Below, in pieces: positions 24,990 through 33,523 of a DNA stretch of 64,000 nucleotides. Origin of the DNA: UBA877 sp034436335 (lineage in GTDB: Bacteria; Chloroflexota; Anaerolineae; Anaerolineales; Villigracilaceae); contig DAOTVO010000037.1 of assembly GCA_034436335.1 (NCBI GenBank), positions 1 to 64,000 on the forward strand. The letters run 5' to 3'. The notes beneath the pieces are model-generated. The model saw only the letters and a program-made list of their open reading frames with translations, was not told where the DNA came from and ran no database searches. Made by a program: the position numbers and the translations under genes. How positions within the stretch are numbered: the stretch's first letter is position 1; every line of letters starts with the position of its first letter.

Positions 24990-25668
24990 GGTCAGATTGT
25001 ATCAAAGTTCCTTTGCGTGTCATTGCGCGATGGATGAAATACATGTAGGGCAGGCCAAGGTTGGTCTCCAGGAGCGAGTTGGCTACCAGGGCGTTCCATC
25101 CCGCCGGGCGGATGCCGGTGACAAGCAGGACGGCCTCCCAACTGAATTGCACGCCGATTCCGATGGCCATCAGACGCAGGAGGTTGATCTGTTCTCCGCC
25201 GCGCAGATTGCGCACGATAACATACAGGTAGCCTGCAAACAGAAGGAACGCCATCACGCCATGATAGGTGGCGGTGCCGCGCCGGATGGAAATTTGAGCA
25301 AAGTCGCTCCCAAAGTTCTGGCTCAGCCAGGCAATCGAGAGCCAGGCGATGATGATCAGCGCGGACCATTCAACGCTGTGCCGGTCGCGGTCGAGCAGCA
25401 GCCAAATCCAGGCGAAGTTGGTGATGCCGTAACTGAAACTGAGCCAGAGCAAGAACCAGAACGGATCTGCGCCTTCGACCACGCGCGTGCCGAGAAAGCG
25501 GTAGAAGATGCCGTAGTCCACGAGAAAATAGACCACTCCTGCCAGCAGTCCAACCGCCAGCGCCAGACGACGCTTGAAGTGGAACAGCAGGCCGCAGAAA
25601 AGGAGCAGCCAGGCGAGGTCGAGGTAGATGTATAAACTGTTCAGCGAGCGTGCAGCGATGACCTCCAT
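24982..25668 (-). CDS. Polytopic membrane protein, unknown
   Basis: 228 aa with about six to seven membrane helices (for example YLDLAWLLLFCGLLFHF, LAVGLLAGVVYFLVDYGIFY, FAWIWLLLDRD). Conserved-looking aromatic/acidic positions occur in loops (GADPFWFLLWLSFSYGI). I do not recognise a family with confidence. GGAGGA precedes the ATG. The last eight bases overlap the start of the sugar isomerase gene, and its coding end contains that gene's promoter. Confidence 0.75.
   Translation of the reverse strand: MEVIAARSLNSLYIYLDLAWLLLFCGLLFHFKRRLALAVGLLAGVVYFLVDYGIFYRFLGTRVVEGADPFWFLLWLSFSYGITNFAWIWLLLDRDRHSVEWSALIIIAWLSIAWLSQNFGSDFAQISIRRGTATYHGVMAFLLFAGYLYVIVRNLRGGEQINLLRLMAIGIGVQFSWEAVLLVTGIRPAGWNALVANSLLETNLGLPYMYFIHRAMTRKGTLIQSDHD
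24996..25023 (-). promoter_or_regulatory. Leaderless promoter of the sugar isomerase, inside the upstream gene
   Basis: ATGACA, 16 bp spacer, TACAAT, then 6 nt to the ATG at 24989. It lies wholly within the coding end of the membrane-protein gene. Confidence 0.55.
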
Positions 25669-25788
25669 GCAATCCTCCAGAGAAATTAGTTTGTTGTCGA
25701 GAACGCGAGAACTTCTGGCGTTGCGTCAGAAGTCCTGAGAAAGAGGGGCAAAGTTCGGCGAAAACCGTAAAAAGCGAAGCCGCCCTCC

Positions 25789-26628
25789 CTATTCGTCGAG
25801 ACGTTTTTTGGTTTGCATCACCAGACGGTAGATCTCCTGCCTTTTCCAGCCGGACTCGGCGGCAATGCGTCCGGCCAGTTTTGCCGGCGACTCGCCCAGT
25901 TTCAGGCCAAACCTGACGGCAATCATCACTTTCTCCTCCATCCACTTTTGGGCTTCTTTTTTCTCCTTGCCTCCCACCACCAGCGTAAACTCGCCACGCG
26001 GCTCATTTTGGGCGAAATGCTCCCTCGCCCCGGCAATCGTCCCGCGCCAGATTTCCTCATGGAGTTTGGTCAATTCGCGGGCGACTGCGATGGGGCGGTC
26101 GCCGAGGACGGCTTCCAGGTCGGCCAGGGCAGCCAGCAGACGGTGCGGGGTTTCGAGAAGAATCAGGGTGTAGGGCAGGTTTTCAACCTGCCGGACAAAT
26201 TCGCGTCGCTCGGCGGCTTTGCGCGGCAGATAGCCGAGGTAGAGAAACGCTTCCGTCGGCAGGCCCGAGGCAGCCAGCGCGGCCAGCGGCGCGGAGGGAC
26301 CCGGCACCGGCGTCACCGCGTGACCGGCAGCGAGCGCCGCCTTTACCAGTTCATAGCCGGGATCGTTGATGGCCGGCGTCCCGGCGTCGGAGACGAGGGC
26401 TACATCGCCCTGCGCCAGCGCAGCCAGGATGGTATCGAGTTTGGTCAGTTTGTTGTGCTCGAAGTAACTCGTCAGCGGGGTGTGGATGTCGAAATGCGCC
26501 AGCAGTTTGCGGGTCACGCGCGTATCTTCGGCGGCAATGAGACGCGCCTCGCGCAGCGTCCGCACAGCGCGCGGACTCATGTCTTCCAGATTGCCGATCG
26601 GCGTAGCAACAAGATAGAGGGTGCCCAT
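25789..26628 (-). CDS. rsmI: 16S rRNA C1402 2'-O-methyltransferase
   Basis: 279 aa. Begins MGTLYLVATPIGNLEDMSPRA and contains AEDTRVTRKLLAHF, SDAGTPAINDPGYELV and PVPGPSAPLAALAASGLP, all diagnostic of RsmI in the tetrapyrrole-methylase fold. It methylates the ribose of C1402 in the decoding centre. TTTAAT ends 6 nt before the ATG and no ribosome site is present (leaderless). Confidence 0.95.
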   Translation of the reverse strand: MGTLYLVATPIGNLEDMSPRAVRTLREARLIAAEDTRVTRKLLAHFDIHTPLTSYFEHNKLTKLDTILAALAQGDVALVSDAGTPAINDPGYELVKAALAAGHAVTPVPGPSAPLAALAASGLPTEAFLYLGYLPRKAAERREFVRQVENLPYTLILLETPHRLLAALADLEAVLGDRPIAVARELTKLHEEIWRGTIAGAREHFAQNEPRGEFTLVVGGKEKKEAQKWMEEKVMIAVRFGLKLGESPAKLAGRIAAESGWKRQEIYRLVMQTKKRLDE

Positions 26629-26693
26629 GTGTCAATTAAACCACAGCCCGCGCCAGACGGGGGAGGAAGGCCTGCCTTGAGCGGGTCGAAAGG

Positions 26694-27299
26694 TCAGCGA
26701 TGATTTAGCAGTTGTCTTAATTCTTCCAGCGCCTTTTCAGGCTGGGTGAAGTGGATGCCGACCAGGCCAACAGCGCGGGCGGCTTCCACATTTTCAAGTA
26801 CATCGTCTATGAAGACAGATTCTTCGGGGCTTGCGCCCAGTTCCTCGAGCGCCAGCCGATAGATGCGCGGGTCGGGCTTCATCAGGCCAACTTCGGCAGA
26901 GATGACCATGTAGTCGAAGACATCCGCAAAACCCTGACGGGTGATGAACGCCCGCAGTCCCGACCAGGCATTGCTGATGAGGCACACTTTGCGCTCCGGG
27001 CGCTGGCTGCGCAGGAAATCGAGCCAGGTCTGGTCGGCGCGGTCACCGGCAAAGAACTCGCTCACCACTTTGTCGGCTTCGGCGCGCGGCAGGCGCAGCG
27101 CGGCGGCCACGGCCTGCCAGTGGGCCTCTTCCGGGATTTCACCCAGGGAAGCCCGCAGACCGGTTTCGCTCTCGAAGATGAGCTTTTCCAGGTCGCGATA
27201 GGTCATCCCCAGGCGCTCGGCAGCACGCGTGCGCGGCCCCTTTTCCTCCGTGCGGACGAGCACACCGCCGAAGTCAACGAAAATGTTGCGCAGGGTCAT
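26694..27299 (-). CDS. HAD-superfamily hydrolase
   Basis: 201 aa. Motif I FVDFGGVLVRTEE (the second Asp is replaced by Gly, a variant seen in epoxide-hydrolase-like HADs), motif II CLISNAWSG, motif III around KPDPRIY, motif IV VFIDDVLENVEAAR. The alpha-helical cap is of the C1 type. It is probably a small-molecule phosphatase or dehalogenase-like enzyme; the replacement in motif I argues against a simple phosphatase. The ATG overlaps the stop of the zinc-ribbon gene by four bases. Confidence 0.85.
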   Translation of the reverse strand: MTLRNIFVDFGGVLVRTEEKGPRTRAAERLGMTYRDLEKLIFESETGLRASLGEIPEEAHWQAVAAALRLPRAEADKVVSEFFAGDRADQTWLDFLRSQRPERKVCLISNAWSGLRAFITRQGFADVFDYMVISAEVGLMKPDPRIYRLALEELGASPEESVFIDDVLENVEAARAVGLVGIHFTQPEKALEELRQLLNHR

Positions 27300-27676
27300 T
27301 TCTTCTTGACCCCGCCGGAGGCTTTGGCGCCAGGCTTGGCGGACTCGGTCGTTTTTGCCTTTGCAGGAGCCGGCCTGGCCGCGGCCGCTTGTCCGCTGGC
27401 GCTGTTGGCGACCTTCACAGACCCGGCGCGTGCTTCCGCTTGAGCAGGTTTTTCTTCGGCTTTGGCGGTTTCGGCCTCCATCGCTTGGAGAGTCTTCTTC
27501 CAATCCGGGAAAAGGGCTTCAATCCGTTTGCCTTCCACGCGGTTGGCGCGGCGGCACTTCGGGCAATGTGCATCGTAATATTTTTGCTGGTGCTGCTCCA
27601 TGTGCTGGAGAGCGGCAAGCATTTCGTCCCGACTGAGAGCGAACATCGTGCGGCAATATGTGCAGGTAAGTTGCAT
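27296..27676 (-). CDS. Zinc-ribbon protein with Ala/Lys-rich tail
   Basis: 126 aa. The N-terminal ribbon uses CTYC (5-8) and CPKC (38-41). The C-terminal 60 residues are Ala/Lys/Pro-rich and probably disordered (ending SGGVKKK), giving the protein a nucleic-acid-binding look. The family is unknown. A good AAAGGA site precedes the ATG. Its stop overlaps the HAD hydrolase start (ATGA), so the two are co-translated. Confidence 0.7.
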   Translation of the reverse strand: MQLTCTYCRTMFALSRDEMLAALQHMEQHQQKYYDAHCPKCRRANRVEGKRIEALFPDWKKTLQAMEAETAKAEEKPAQAEARAGSVKVANSASGQAAAARPAPAKAKTTESAKPGAKASGGVKKK

Positions 27677-27771
27677 GGTAGGTTCCTTTCGGACAAAACA
27701 GATAATTTTCCTTTATTGTACTCCATTGACAGCAGAAGGTGAGACTTGCAACGCCGCTCTCAGAATTGAGG

Positions 27772-27777
27772 TAAAAT
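27772..27777 (+). promoter_or_regulatory. -10 box 8 nt before a GTG start
   Basis: TAAAAT followed by CACAGCCT and the GTG at 27786. No Shine-Dalgarno is visible. Confidence 0.45.
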
Positions 27778-27785
27778 CACAGCCT

Positions 27786-28598
27786 GTGAACGAAAACCAT
27801 CATTTCCCCGATCCCAGCCGGATCAGCGTTCTGACAGCGGTCATTTTGTTGGCTTTTGCTTTAACGCATCTATTGAACATTCCAGAGCAAAATCTGTCCC
27901 TGCCAATTTTTGGCGTTTTGCTCGAATTTCCGTTCAGCATTAGCACGGCTATCGCCCTCTTGACCGCGGCGCTGACGGCGGCTGGAATGGAATGGCTTCT
28001 GCGCACACACCCATCTCTCCAGCCCAAAGAGACGCGCGAACACTGGCTGCTCCCTACGCTGATGGTGCTGGCGTTGGGTATTGTATTGAACAGTTTGCCG
28101 GAGGGCGTCAACTGGTGGCTGGGGTTTGGCCTCGGCGCGCTGCTCCTGGTGCTGGTTTTTGTGGCCGAATACATCGTCGTTGACCATACCGACATCAATT
28201 ACTCCCTGGCAACGGCCGGGTTGACCGTGCTTGCCTTTGCCATTTTCCTGGTCTTGACCATTGCGCTGCGGGCCAGCGGGAGCCGCCTTTTTCTGATAGC
28301 GCCCATGCTCTTCACGGGCGGATTTCTCGTTTCCCTGCGCACCCTGCACCTGCGTTTGAGTGAACGTTGGGAGCCAAACTGGGCCCTCGGCGTCGGCCTG
28401 GTCTGCCTGCAACTGGGCGCGGCTTTGCACTACTGGCCGCTGACTCCCGTCCAGTACGGGCTGGCCCTGCTGGCCCCGGCCTACGCCCTGACACTTCTAT
28501 CCGTCTACCTGGCCGAGCGGATTCCCTTCCGGCAGGCCATCGCCGAGCCGGCCATCATGCTTGCCCTTCTGTGGGGAATGCTGTTCTGGTTCCACTGA
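27786..28598 (+). CDS. Polytopic membrane protein, unknown
   Basis: 270 aa with about eight membrane helices beginning at ISVLTAVILLAFALTHLL. Three of the loops carry short polar motifs (WRTHPSLQPKETREHW-like, DHTDINYS). I recognise no family. The GTG at 27786 is preferred over an ATG far upstream because a -10 box lies 8 nt before it and the upstream stretch overlaps the divergent zinc-ribbon gene. A terminator follows at 28611. Confidence 0.65.
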   Translation: MNENHHFPDPSRISVLTAVILLAFALTHLLNIPEQNLSLPIFGVLLEFPFSISTAIALLTAALTAAGMEWLLRTHPSLQPKETREHWLLPTLMVLALGIVLNSLPEGVNWWLGFGLGALLLVLVFVAEYIVVDHTDINYSLATAGLTVLAFAIFLVLTIALRASGSRLFLIAPMLFTGGFLVSLRTLHLRLSERWEPNWALGVGLVCLQLGAALHYWPLTPVQYGLALLAPAYALTLLSVYLAERIPFRQAIAEPAIMLALLWGMLFWFH

Positions 28599-28610
28599 TA
28601 AAGCAACCAG

Positions 28611-28634
28611 AAACCCATCTGCGGGTTTTTATTT
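28611..28634 (+). terminator. Intrinsic terminator
   Basis: AAACCC pairs with GGGTTT around a six-base loop, followed by TTATTT. Confidence 0.7.
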
Positions 28635-28667
28635 ACATTGGATTTCTATGTAAACAGGTGATGAGTT

Positions 28668-29366
28668 ATGAGTTTCTTGATTGACGCCGGCATTCTGCTG
28701 GGCGCATACCTTTTTGGCTCCATTCCATTCGGCTTGTTAATTGTCAAAATCGTCAAAGGGATTGACATCCGTCTGGTGGAAAGCGGCCGCACCGGCGGTA
28801 CAAATGCCTTCCGCGCCGCCGGCTTTGGAGCGGGGTTTCTAACGGCTCTCCTGGACATTTTGAAATCGGCGAGTACCGTCTGGCTGGCGCAGGCGCTTAC
28901 CGGCAAGGTCTGGATTCATGTCCTGGCCCCCATCATGGCTGTTCTAGGACACAACCATTCCATTTTTTTGCCGGAACGCACGCCGGAGGGGCATCTGCGT
29001 CTGCGGGGCGGGGCGGGCGGCGCGGCGGCCTTCGGCGGGACCTTTGGCCTGTGGCCGCCCTCGGCGCTGATTATGCTCCCTCTGGGCTTGCTTATCTGGT
29101 GGGGCCTCGGCTACGCCTCGGTGACAACGATAAGCATCGGGTTGATGAGCATGGTCATCTTTGCCATCCGCGCCGCGCTTGGCCTGTCTCCTTGGGAATA
29201 TGTCCTGTATGGTTTTCTGGCCGAAGCGCTGATGTTGTGGGCACTACGCCCCAACTTGAAGCGTCTGTTAGACGGGACGGAACGGCGGCACGGCCTCCCT
29301 GTCAAACTCCAGCAGAGGCGTGAAAAGCGGAAGCAGACCAACGGTCCAGAAGCGGGCTGGGAATGA
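28668..29366 (+). CDS. plsY: Glycerol-3-phosphate acyltransferase PlsY
   Basis: 232 aa with about six membrane helices. PlsY motifs are AYLFGSIPFGLLI (motif 1), ESGRTGGTNAFRAAG (motif 2) and LGHNHSIFL (motif 3; the canonical form is GHxxPVF). PlsY transfers an acyl group from acyl-phosphate to glycerol-3-phosphate, the first step of phospholipid synthesis. The C-terminal 25 residues are basic and hydrophilic, longer than usual. FakA/FakB in the same window make the acyl-phosphate it uses. Confidence 0.9.
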   Translation: MSFLIDAGILLGAYLFGSIPFGLLIVKIVKGIDIRLVESGRTGGTNAFRAAGFGAGFLTALLDILKSASTVWLAQALTGKVWIHVLAPIMAVLGHNHSIFLPERTPEGHLRLRGGAGGAAAFGGTFGLWPPSALIMLPLGLLIWWGLGYASVTTISIGLMSMVIFAIRAALGLSPWEYVLYGFLAEALMLWALRPNLKRLLDGTERRHGLPVKLQQRREKRKQTNGPEAGWE

Positions 29367-29395
29367 CGATTTTTTCAAGAAAAAACGTAACTATC

Positions 29396-29546
29396 TACCC
29401 TGGTCTCAGAAATTATCCGCAGAAGACGCAGATTGGGAGACCATCGGCGACATCGTACCCACAGGGTAAATCTGCACAATCTGCGGATAAAGTGAGCGTC
29501 TTTTGCTGCAATTAACCATCCCGGCCTCATTGGGTAGATAGTTACG
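29396..29546 (-). repeat. MITE-like element, copy 2 (inverted)
   Basis: 151 bp with perfect 15 bp terminal inverted repeats (CGTAACTATCTACCC / GGGTAGATAGTTACG). Read on the minus strand it aligns end to end with copy 1 at 22986-23153, apart from a gap of about 17 bp where copy 1 has its internal hairpin. A run of six A flanks both ends, a possible target duplication. Confidence 0.85.
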
Positions 29547-29590
29547 AAAAAACAGAGAACGCATCTGCAGCGTTCTCTGTTTTTGTTTGT
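29547..29590. terminator. Bidirectional terminator between plsY and the MBL-fold gene
   Basis: ACAGAGAACGC pairs with GCGTTCTCTGT; T runs follow on both strands. On the minus strand the T run is followed at once by the CGTAACT end of the repeat element. Confidence 0.85.
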
Positions 29591-29603
29591 TGTTCTAAAT
29601 TGT

Positions 29604-30446
29604 TTATTCTTTGGTAGCGGCTTCTTTCTCGCGAGCATACAGGGCGCGCAGATTGCGGCGATGGAGTTCCTCGGCCAGGCCACCCAGGTAAACACGGCTC
29701 TTGCCGCAACTTTCGATGCCATTCTCGTCGAGAAATTCGAGCGCCGCGCGGCGGCGGACGGCGGCTTTGGCGACTTTGCGAATGTTGGCAAGGTAATTCA
29801 GGTTTTCCTTTACTGCCGCGTCAATTTCGCCGCGCAGGACAATATCGCCATGTCCCTGGACGATGTTTTCCAGGCCCAGACGGGCAATCTTTTTGATGGA
29901 GGCCGTGATTTCTTCGATGTCGCCGTCTACCACAAAGGGGAGGGGCATGAAGGCATCTCCGGCGAAAAGGATGCGGTCTTCATCCACCAGCACCATGACT
30001 CCGTCCGCACTGTGACCGCTGGCCGGCATGATGGTCAGGTTCTTCTTGCCCACCCGCAAAGTCAATGCGCCTTCCTCAAAGGTGATATGGGGCAGGACGA
30101 TTCTCGACTGCCGGAACATCGGATTCTGCTTGCGGGCCGCTTCGAGAGAAGGGATGCCGCGCTCTTCGAGCAACTGACGGCAGCGGGCATGGGCAATCAC
30201 CTGCGCATCAGGGAAGAAGCAATTCCCCCAACTATGGTCAGCATGGTAATGAGTGTTGACAATGTAACGCACCTGCACGCCAATCTCTTGCTCTACAAAG
30301 TCACGGATAGCAATGGACTCCTCGGGCAGGGCCAGTGTATCAATCAAAACAGCCCATTGCGGGCCGGCGACGACGCCAGCCGTTACCTGGGCATAGACTT
30401 CACTTTGAAACCAGTAAACATTTTCGGAAAGGCGTTCTCGGTGCAT
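29604..30446 (-). CDS. Metallo-beta-lactamase-fold hydrolase
   Basis: 280 aa. The metal ligands are HYHADH at 66-71, a further His in SGHSADG near 144, and Asp in LFAGDAF. It resembles the quinoprotein-relay / SoxH-like branch (long N-terminal beta part, GHGDIVLRGEIDAAV and a helical C-terminus). The substrate is unknown. GAGGA precedes the ATG. The promoter at 30474-30503 is near consensus. Confidence 0.88.
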   Translation of the reverse strand: MHRERLSENVYWFQSEVYAQVTAGVVAGPQWAVLIDTLALPEESIAIRDFVEQEIGVQVRYIVNTHYHADHSWGNCFFPDAQVIAHARCRQLLEERGIPSLEAARKQNPMFRQSRIVLPHITFEEGALTLRVGKKNLTIMPASGHSADGVMVLVDEDRILFAGDAFMPLPFVVDGDIEEITASIKKIARLGLENIVQGHGDIVLRGEIDAAVKENLNYLANIRKVAKAAVRRRAALEFLDENGIESCGKSRVYLGGLAEELHRRNLRALYAREKEAATKE

Positions 30447-30473
30447 AAAATCCTCAGCAAATGATGTCGCCTA

Positions 30474-30503
30474 AATCTAGCACAAATGAGGGGGAAAAGT
30501 CAA
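30474..30503 (-). promoter_or_regulatory. Promoter of the MBL-fold gene
   Basis: TTGACT, 18 bp spacer, TAGATT on the minus strand, followed by a leader of about 20 nt with a Shine-Dalgarno site. Confidence 0.65.
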
Positions 30504-30673
30504 GTAGTCTGCGTTTTTGTTGGGGTTCGAGACTGCCCGCCTCTTGATCTGCAGACGGCACAGATTGCGCAGAGGAGACAAGGAAATCTGGGAACCCCGT
30601 GAAATCTGCAGATAAATTTGACATTCGAGCCCCTCCCCGCAACCTGAATGCCGCCAAGAAGAAAGAGTCGCTT
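30504..30673. other. Intergenic stretch with CTGCAGA words
   Basis: It carries related words (TGATCTGCAGACGGCACAGATTGCGCAGAGG, written here only as a type, and AAATCTGCAGATAAATTT) resembling the middle of the MITE-like element. No gene or promoter is evident. Confidence 0.4.
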
Positions 30674-32074
30674 CTAGGCCGCTTCGCCAGAAGAAGGCAG
30701 AACATCGGCTTTAAACAGGGGCAGGTAAATCAGAAAAGTCGTTCCCTTTCCTTCAACCGAATCGACTTCGATGCGCCCACCGTGATGCGTAATAATCCAG
30801 TGCGCAATGGACAGGCCAAGGCCAAACCCGCTATCCATCGAGCGAGAGCGAGATTTTTCGGCGCGGTAAAAACGCTCGAAGATGTGCGGCAAGTCTTTCT
30901 TCGAAATTCCCACGCCCGTATCGCGCACAACGATGCGGGCATTTTCCCCTACTCGGGCCAGGCTGAGAAATACATCGCCTCCAGCAGGGGTGTATTTGAT
31001 GGCGTTGGAGACTAAATTGATAAGCACTTGCTCCAGACGGTCGCGGTCGCCGTTGACCATCACCTGGTCTATCTCGGTAATCTTCAAGTGGACGCGGTCG
31101 CGGGCCAGCACGCGCATTTCCTTGAAAACTTCTAGCAAAAGCGTATCGAGTTCGAGAGGGGCGAAATGCAGGGGCAGTTTGCCCGATTCGGCCTGCGCCT
31201 CCAGCAGTAAGTTGACCACCAGGCGCGTCAAGCGGTCGGTCTCTTCCTCGATTCCGGCCAGCAGTTCGGGGTCGGCGCTGCCGATTTTGCGCATCAGAGC
31301 GGCATTGCCTTTGATGACCGTCAGCGGCGTGCGCAGTTCATGGCTCACATCGGCCAAAAAACGCTGCTGAGAATTGAAAATATGCTCCAGCCGTTCGAGC
31401 GTTTCGTTGAAGGCGGTAACCAGTCTCCCGATTTCATCGTTGGCCACCCCCTGCAGCGGAATGCGCCGCGAGAGATCATCGGCGCGGGAAATCTGCATGG
31501 CCGTATCGGTCACGGCGGCAAGGGGCGAGAGCGCACGCCCCAGGCTCAACCAGGAAGCCGCCGCGGCAACAAGAGTGGAAGACAGAGCCGTAATAATGAT
31601 GACCTGTAAGAGAGACTCCCGGGTGACATCCACGTTGCTGATATTGTAAGCCAACTGAAGCGTGCCGACCGGTCTTAGCCCTGCTCTAAGCGGTATATTC
31701 AAGACCCGAAAGTGGTACCCCTCTGCATAGACATTACTGAACGCCTGGCGGCGGTTTTTCAGAGTCTTCAATTCGATAGGTTTCCCCGGGTCGAGAATAA
31801 AGGTGGACGCGCGTTCCACCTTCCCTTGTTCATCAAGCAGCCACACAGAAACGCCGGGCATCGAGTTGGAACGTGTGAAATCGCTCCAAGAAAGGTGACC
31901 AGAAGGGGTGAAGTCCACCCCCCTCAGCACCTCACGCGCGGCCGTGGTCAGAGCATTGTCTACCTGATTAATAAGCAGAATGCTGATAAGCGCAAAAATC
32001 AGCATGCCGAAGACCAGCAGAATCCCCCCCGTAAGCGCCGAATAGAGAAGCGTAAGGCGAAGGCGCAACGACAT
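30674..32074 (-). CDS. Sensor histidine kinase
   Basis: 466 aa. Membrane helices at 8-35 and 154-177 enclose an extracytoplasmic sensor of about 115 residues. A HAMP domain follows (about 178-235), then the H-box FLADVSHELRTPLTVIKG with phospho-accepting His245, the N-box NLVSNAIKYTPAG, and G boxes RDTGVGI and GFGLGLSIAHWI. It sits 20 nt after an OmpR-type regulator, so the two form a cognate pair. The stimulus is unknown. Confidence 0.95.
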   Translation of the reverse strand: MSLRLRLTLLYSALTGGILLVFGMLIFALISILLINQVDNALTTAAREVLRGVDFTPSGHLSWSDFTRSNSMPGVSVWLLDEQGKVERASTFILDPGKPIELKTLKNRRQAFSNVYAEGYHFRVLNIPLRAGLRPVGTLQLAYNISNVDVTRESLLQVIIITALSSTLVAAAASWLSLGRALSPLAAVTDTAMQISRADDLSRRIPLQGVANDEIGRLVTAFNETLERLEHIFNSQQRFLADVSHELRTPLTVIKGNAALMRKIGSADPELLAGIEEETDRLTRLVVNLLLEAQAESGKLPLHFAPLELDTLLLEVFKEMRVLARDRVHLKITEIDQVMVNGDRDRLEQVLINLVSNAIKYTPAGGDVFLSLARVGENARIVVRDTGVGISKKDLPHIFERFYRAEKSRSRSMDSGFGLGLSIAHWIITHHGGRIEVDSVEGKGTTFLIYLPLFKADVLPSSGEAA

Positions 32075-32094
32075 GATAACGGCCTGACTGCCGC

Positions 32095-32772
32095 TTAAGG
32101 ATTTTCACGCAATACGTAACCGACGCCGCGCACCGTATGAATCAAACGCGGCTCATTCTGCGCTTCAAGTTTCTGACGCAAATAGCGGATATAAACTTCC
32201 AGCACATTGCTCTCGCCGCCAAAGTCATAGCCCCAGACGCGATCGAAAATGACCTCGCGCGTCAACACCTGACGCGGGTGGCGCAAGAAAAGTTCGAGCA
32301 GTTCATATTCCTTGGCCGTCAACTGAATCTGGCGCTCACCGCGCGCGACCATGCGGGAGGCGGTATCCATCGTCAGGTCGGCGAATTTATACACCTGTTG
32401 GCGTTCCGTCTGGGTGCGGCGCAACAAGGCGCGGATGCGCGCCAACAATTCATCCAGGTTGAACGGCTTGACGAGATAGTCGTCCGCGCCGGCGTCGAGA
32501 CCCTGCACCCGGTCCTGAATCGTATCTTTGGCCGTCAGCATCAGGATGGGGAGATTGCCCCCCGTCCGCAGACGGCGGCAGACCTCCAGCCCGTCCATGC
32601 CAGGCAGCATCAGGTCCAGGATGACCAGGTCGGGGCGGTTCTCCCGCGCCAGGTTCAGCCCGGCGCGCCCGTCGGCAGCAACGTCTACGACATACCCCTC
32701 ATACGACAAGCCGCGTTGAAGGACTTTCACGATAGCAGGGTCATCTTCGATGACCAAAATTCGCTCGTTCAT
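32095..32772 (-). CDS. OmpR-family response regulator
   Basis: 225 aa. The receiver domain has acidic pocket E9-D10-D11, phospho-acceptor Asp53 (LVILDLMLPGMDG) and Lys in YLVKPFN. The C-terminal winged helix has ILTREVIFDRVWGYDF and VRGVGYVLRENP. The ATG at 32772 is preferred over a GTG two codons earlier because AGAGG is too close to the latter. It is the first gene of the pair with the histidine kinase and diverges from a sugar transferase gene. Confidence 0.95.
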   Translation of the reverse strand: MNERILVIEDDPAIVKVLQRGLSYEGYVVDVAADGRAGLNLARENRPDLVILDLMLPGMDGLEVCRRLRTGGNLPILMLTAKDTIQDRVQGLDAGADDYLVKPFNLDELLARIRALLRRTQTERQQVYKFADLTMDTASRMVARGERQIQLTAKEYELLELFLRHPRQVLTREVIFDRVWGYDFGGESNVLEVYIRYLRQKLEAQNEPRLIHTVRGVGYVLRENP

Positions 32773-32810
32773 AGACACCTCTATCCTAAAATATTACCAC
32801 AAACTTTTGG

Positions 32811-32816
32811 TAGAAT
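32811..32816 (+). promoter_or_regulatory. -10 box 6 nt before the sugar transferase start
   Basis: TAGAAT then GGAAAC then ATG. The message is probably leaderless. Confidence 0.5.
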
Positions 32817-32822
32817 GGAAAC

Positions 32823-33416
32823 ATGCCTCTCACCAAACGCGTTTTCGACCTGCTGACAGCCGGTCTACTGCTTCTGCTTCTCTTCCCTCTCCTGCTGATA
32901 ACGGCCCTGCTCGTCTGGGCGGCGCACGGGTCCCCCGTCCTGTTCCGCCAGCAACGGGCCGGGTACAAGGGCCGGCCCTTCTGGATTTACAAATTCCGCA
33001 CGATGACGAACCGCACGGGGCCGGACGGCAATCTGCTACCCGATTCCGAGCGTTTGACGCGGCTGGGGCGTTTTTTGCGCTCCACCAGCCTGGACGAACT
33101 GCCTGAACTCCTCAACGTTCTGCGCGGCGAGATGAGTCTGGTCGGCCCCCGCCCGCTGTTTGTCAAATACCTGCCGCTCTACTCCGCCGAGCAAATGCGC
33201 CGTCATGACGTTTACCCCGGTATCACCGGCTGGGCGCAGGTCAACGGGCGCAACGCCATCACCTGGGAGGAAAAGTTTGCCCTTGACCTGTGGTACGTGG
33301 ACCACTGGTCGTTCTGGCTGGATATCAAGATTCTCTTTCTGACCCTGTGGAAGACGCTCAAACGCGAGGGCATCAGCCAGCCCGGCCACCCGACCATGGA
33401 GGAATTCAAAGGGTAA
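32823..33416 (+). CDS. Undecaprenyl-phosphate sugar phosphotransferase (short form)
   Basis: 197 aa. One N-terminal membrane helix (about 10-33) is followed by the bacterial sugar transferase domain: RQQRAGYKGRPFWIYKFRTM, LGRFLRSTSLDELPELLNVLRGEMSLVGPRPL and YPGITGWAQVNGRNAITWEEK. This is the PglC/PssY-size monotopic phosphoglycosyl transferase that starts glycan assembly on undecaprenyl phosphate. No other glycan gene is adjacent, so the pathway is unclear. Confidence 0.92.
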   Translation: MPLTKRVFDLLTAGLLLLLLFPLLLITALLVWAAHGSPVLFRQQRAGYKGRPFWIYKFRTMTNRTGPDGNLLPDSERLTRLGRFLRSTSLDELPELLNVLRGEMSLVGPRPLFVKYLPLYSAEQMRRHDVYPGITGWAQVNGRNAITWEEKFALDLWYVDHWSFWLDIKILFLTLWKTLKREGISQPGHPTMEEFKG

Positions 33417-33457
33417 CAGTAGGTCGGTCTGCCGGCCCGCCCTGCATGGGATAATCA

Positions 33458-33488
33458 AAAGGCGGGGCTTTGCGCCTCGCCTTTAATT
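33458..33488 (+). terminator. Terminator behind the sugar transferase
   Basis: AAAGGCG pairs with CGCCTTT around a 13-base loop with inner GC pairs, followed by AATT. The weak T run lowers confidence. Confidence 0.55.
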
Positions 33489-33523
33489 GTCCACGCTTCA
33501 TCCGCAAATGCAGCGAAAATCGT

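Noticed and set aside
22986..29546. Composite transposon bounded by the two inverted elements
   Set aside because: The enclosed genes (pyrH, rsmI, plsY and others) are ordinary chromosomal genes and no transposase lies within; the elements are better read as independent MITE-like insertions.
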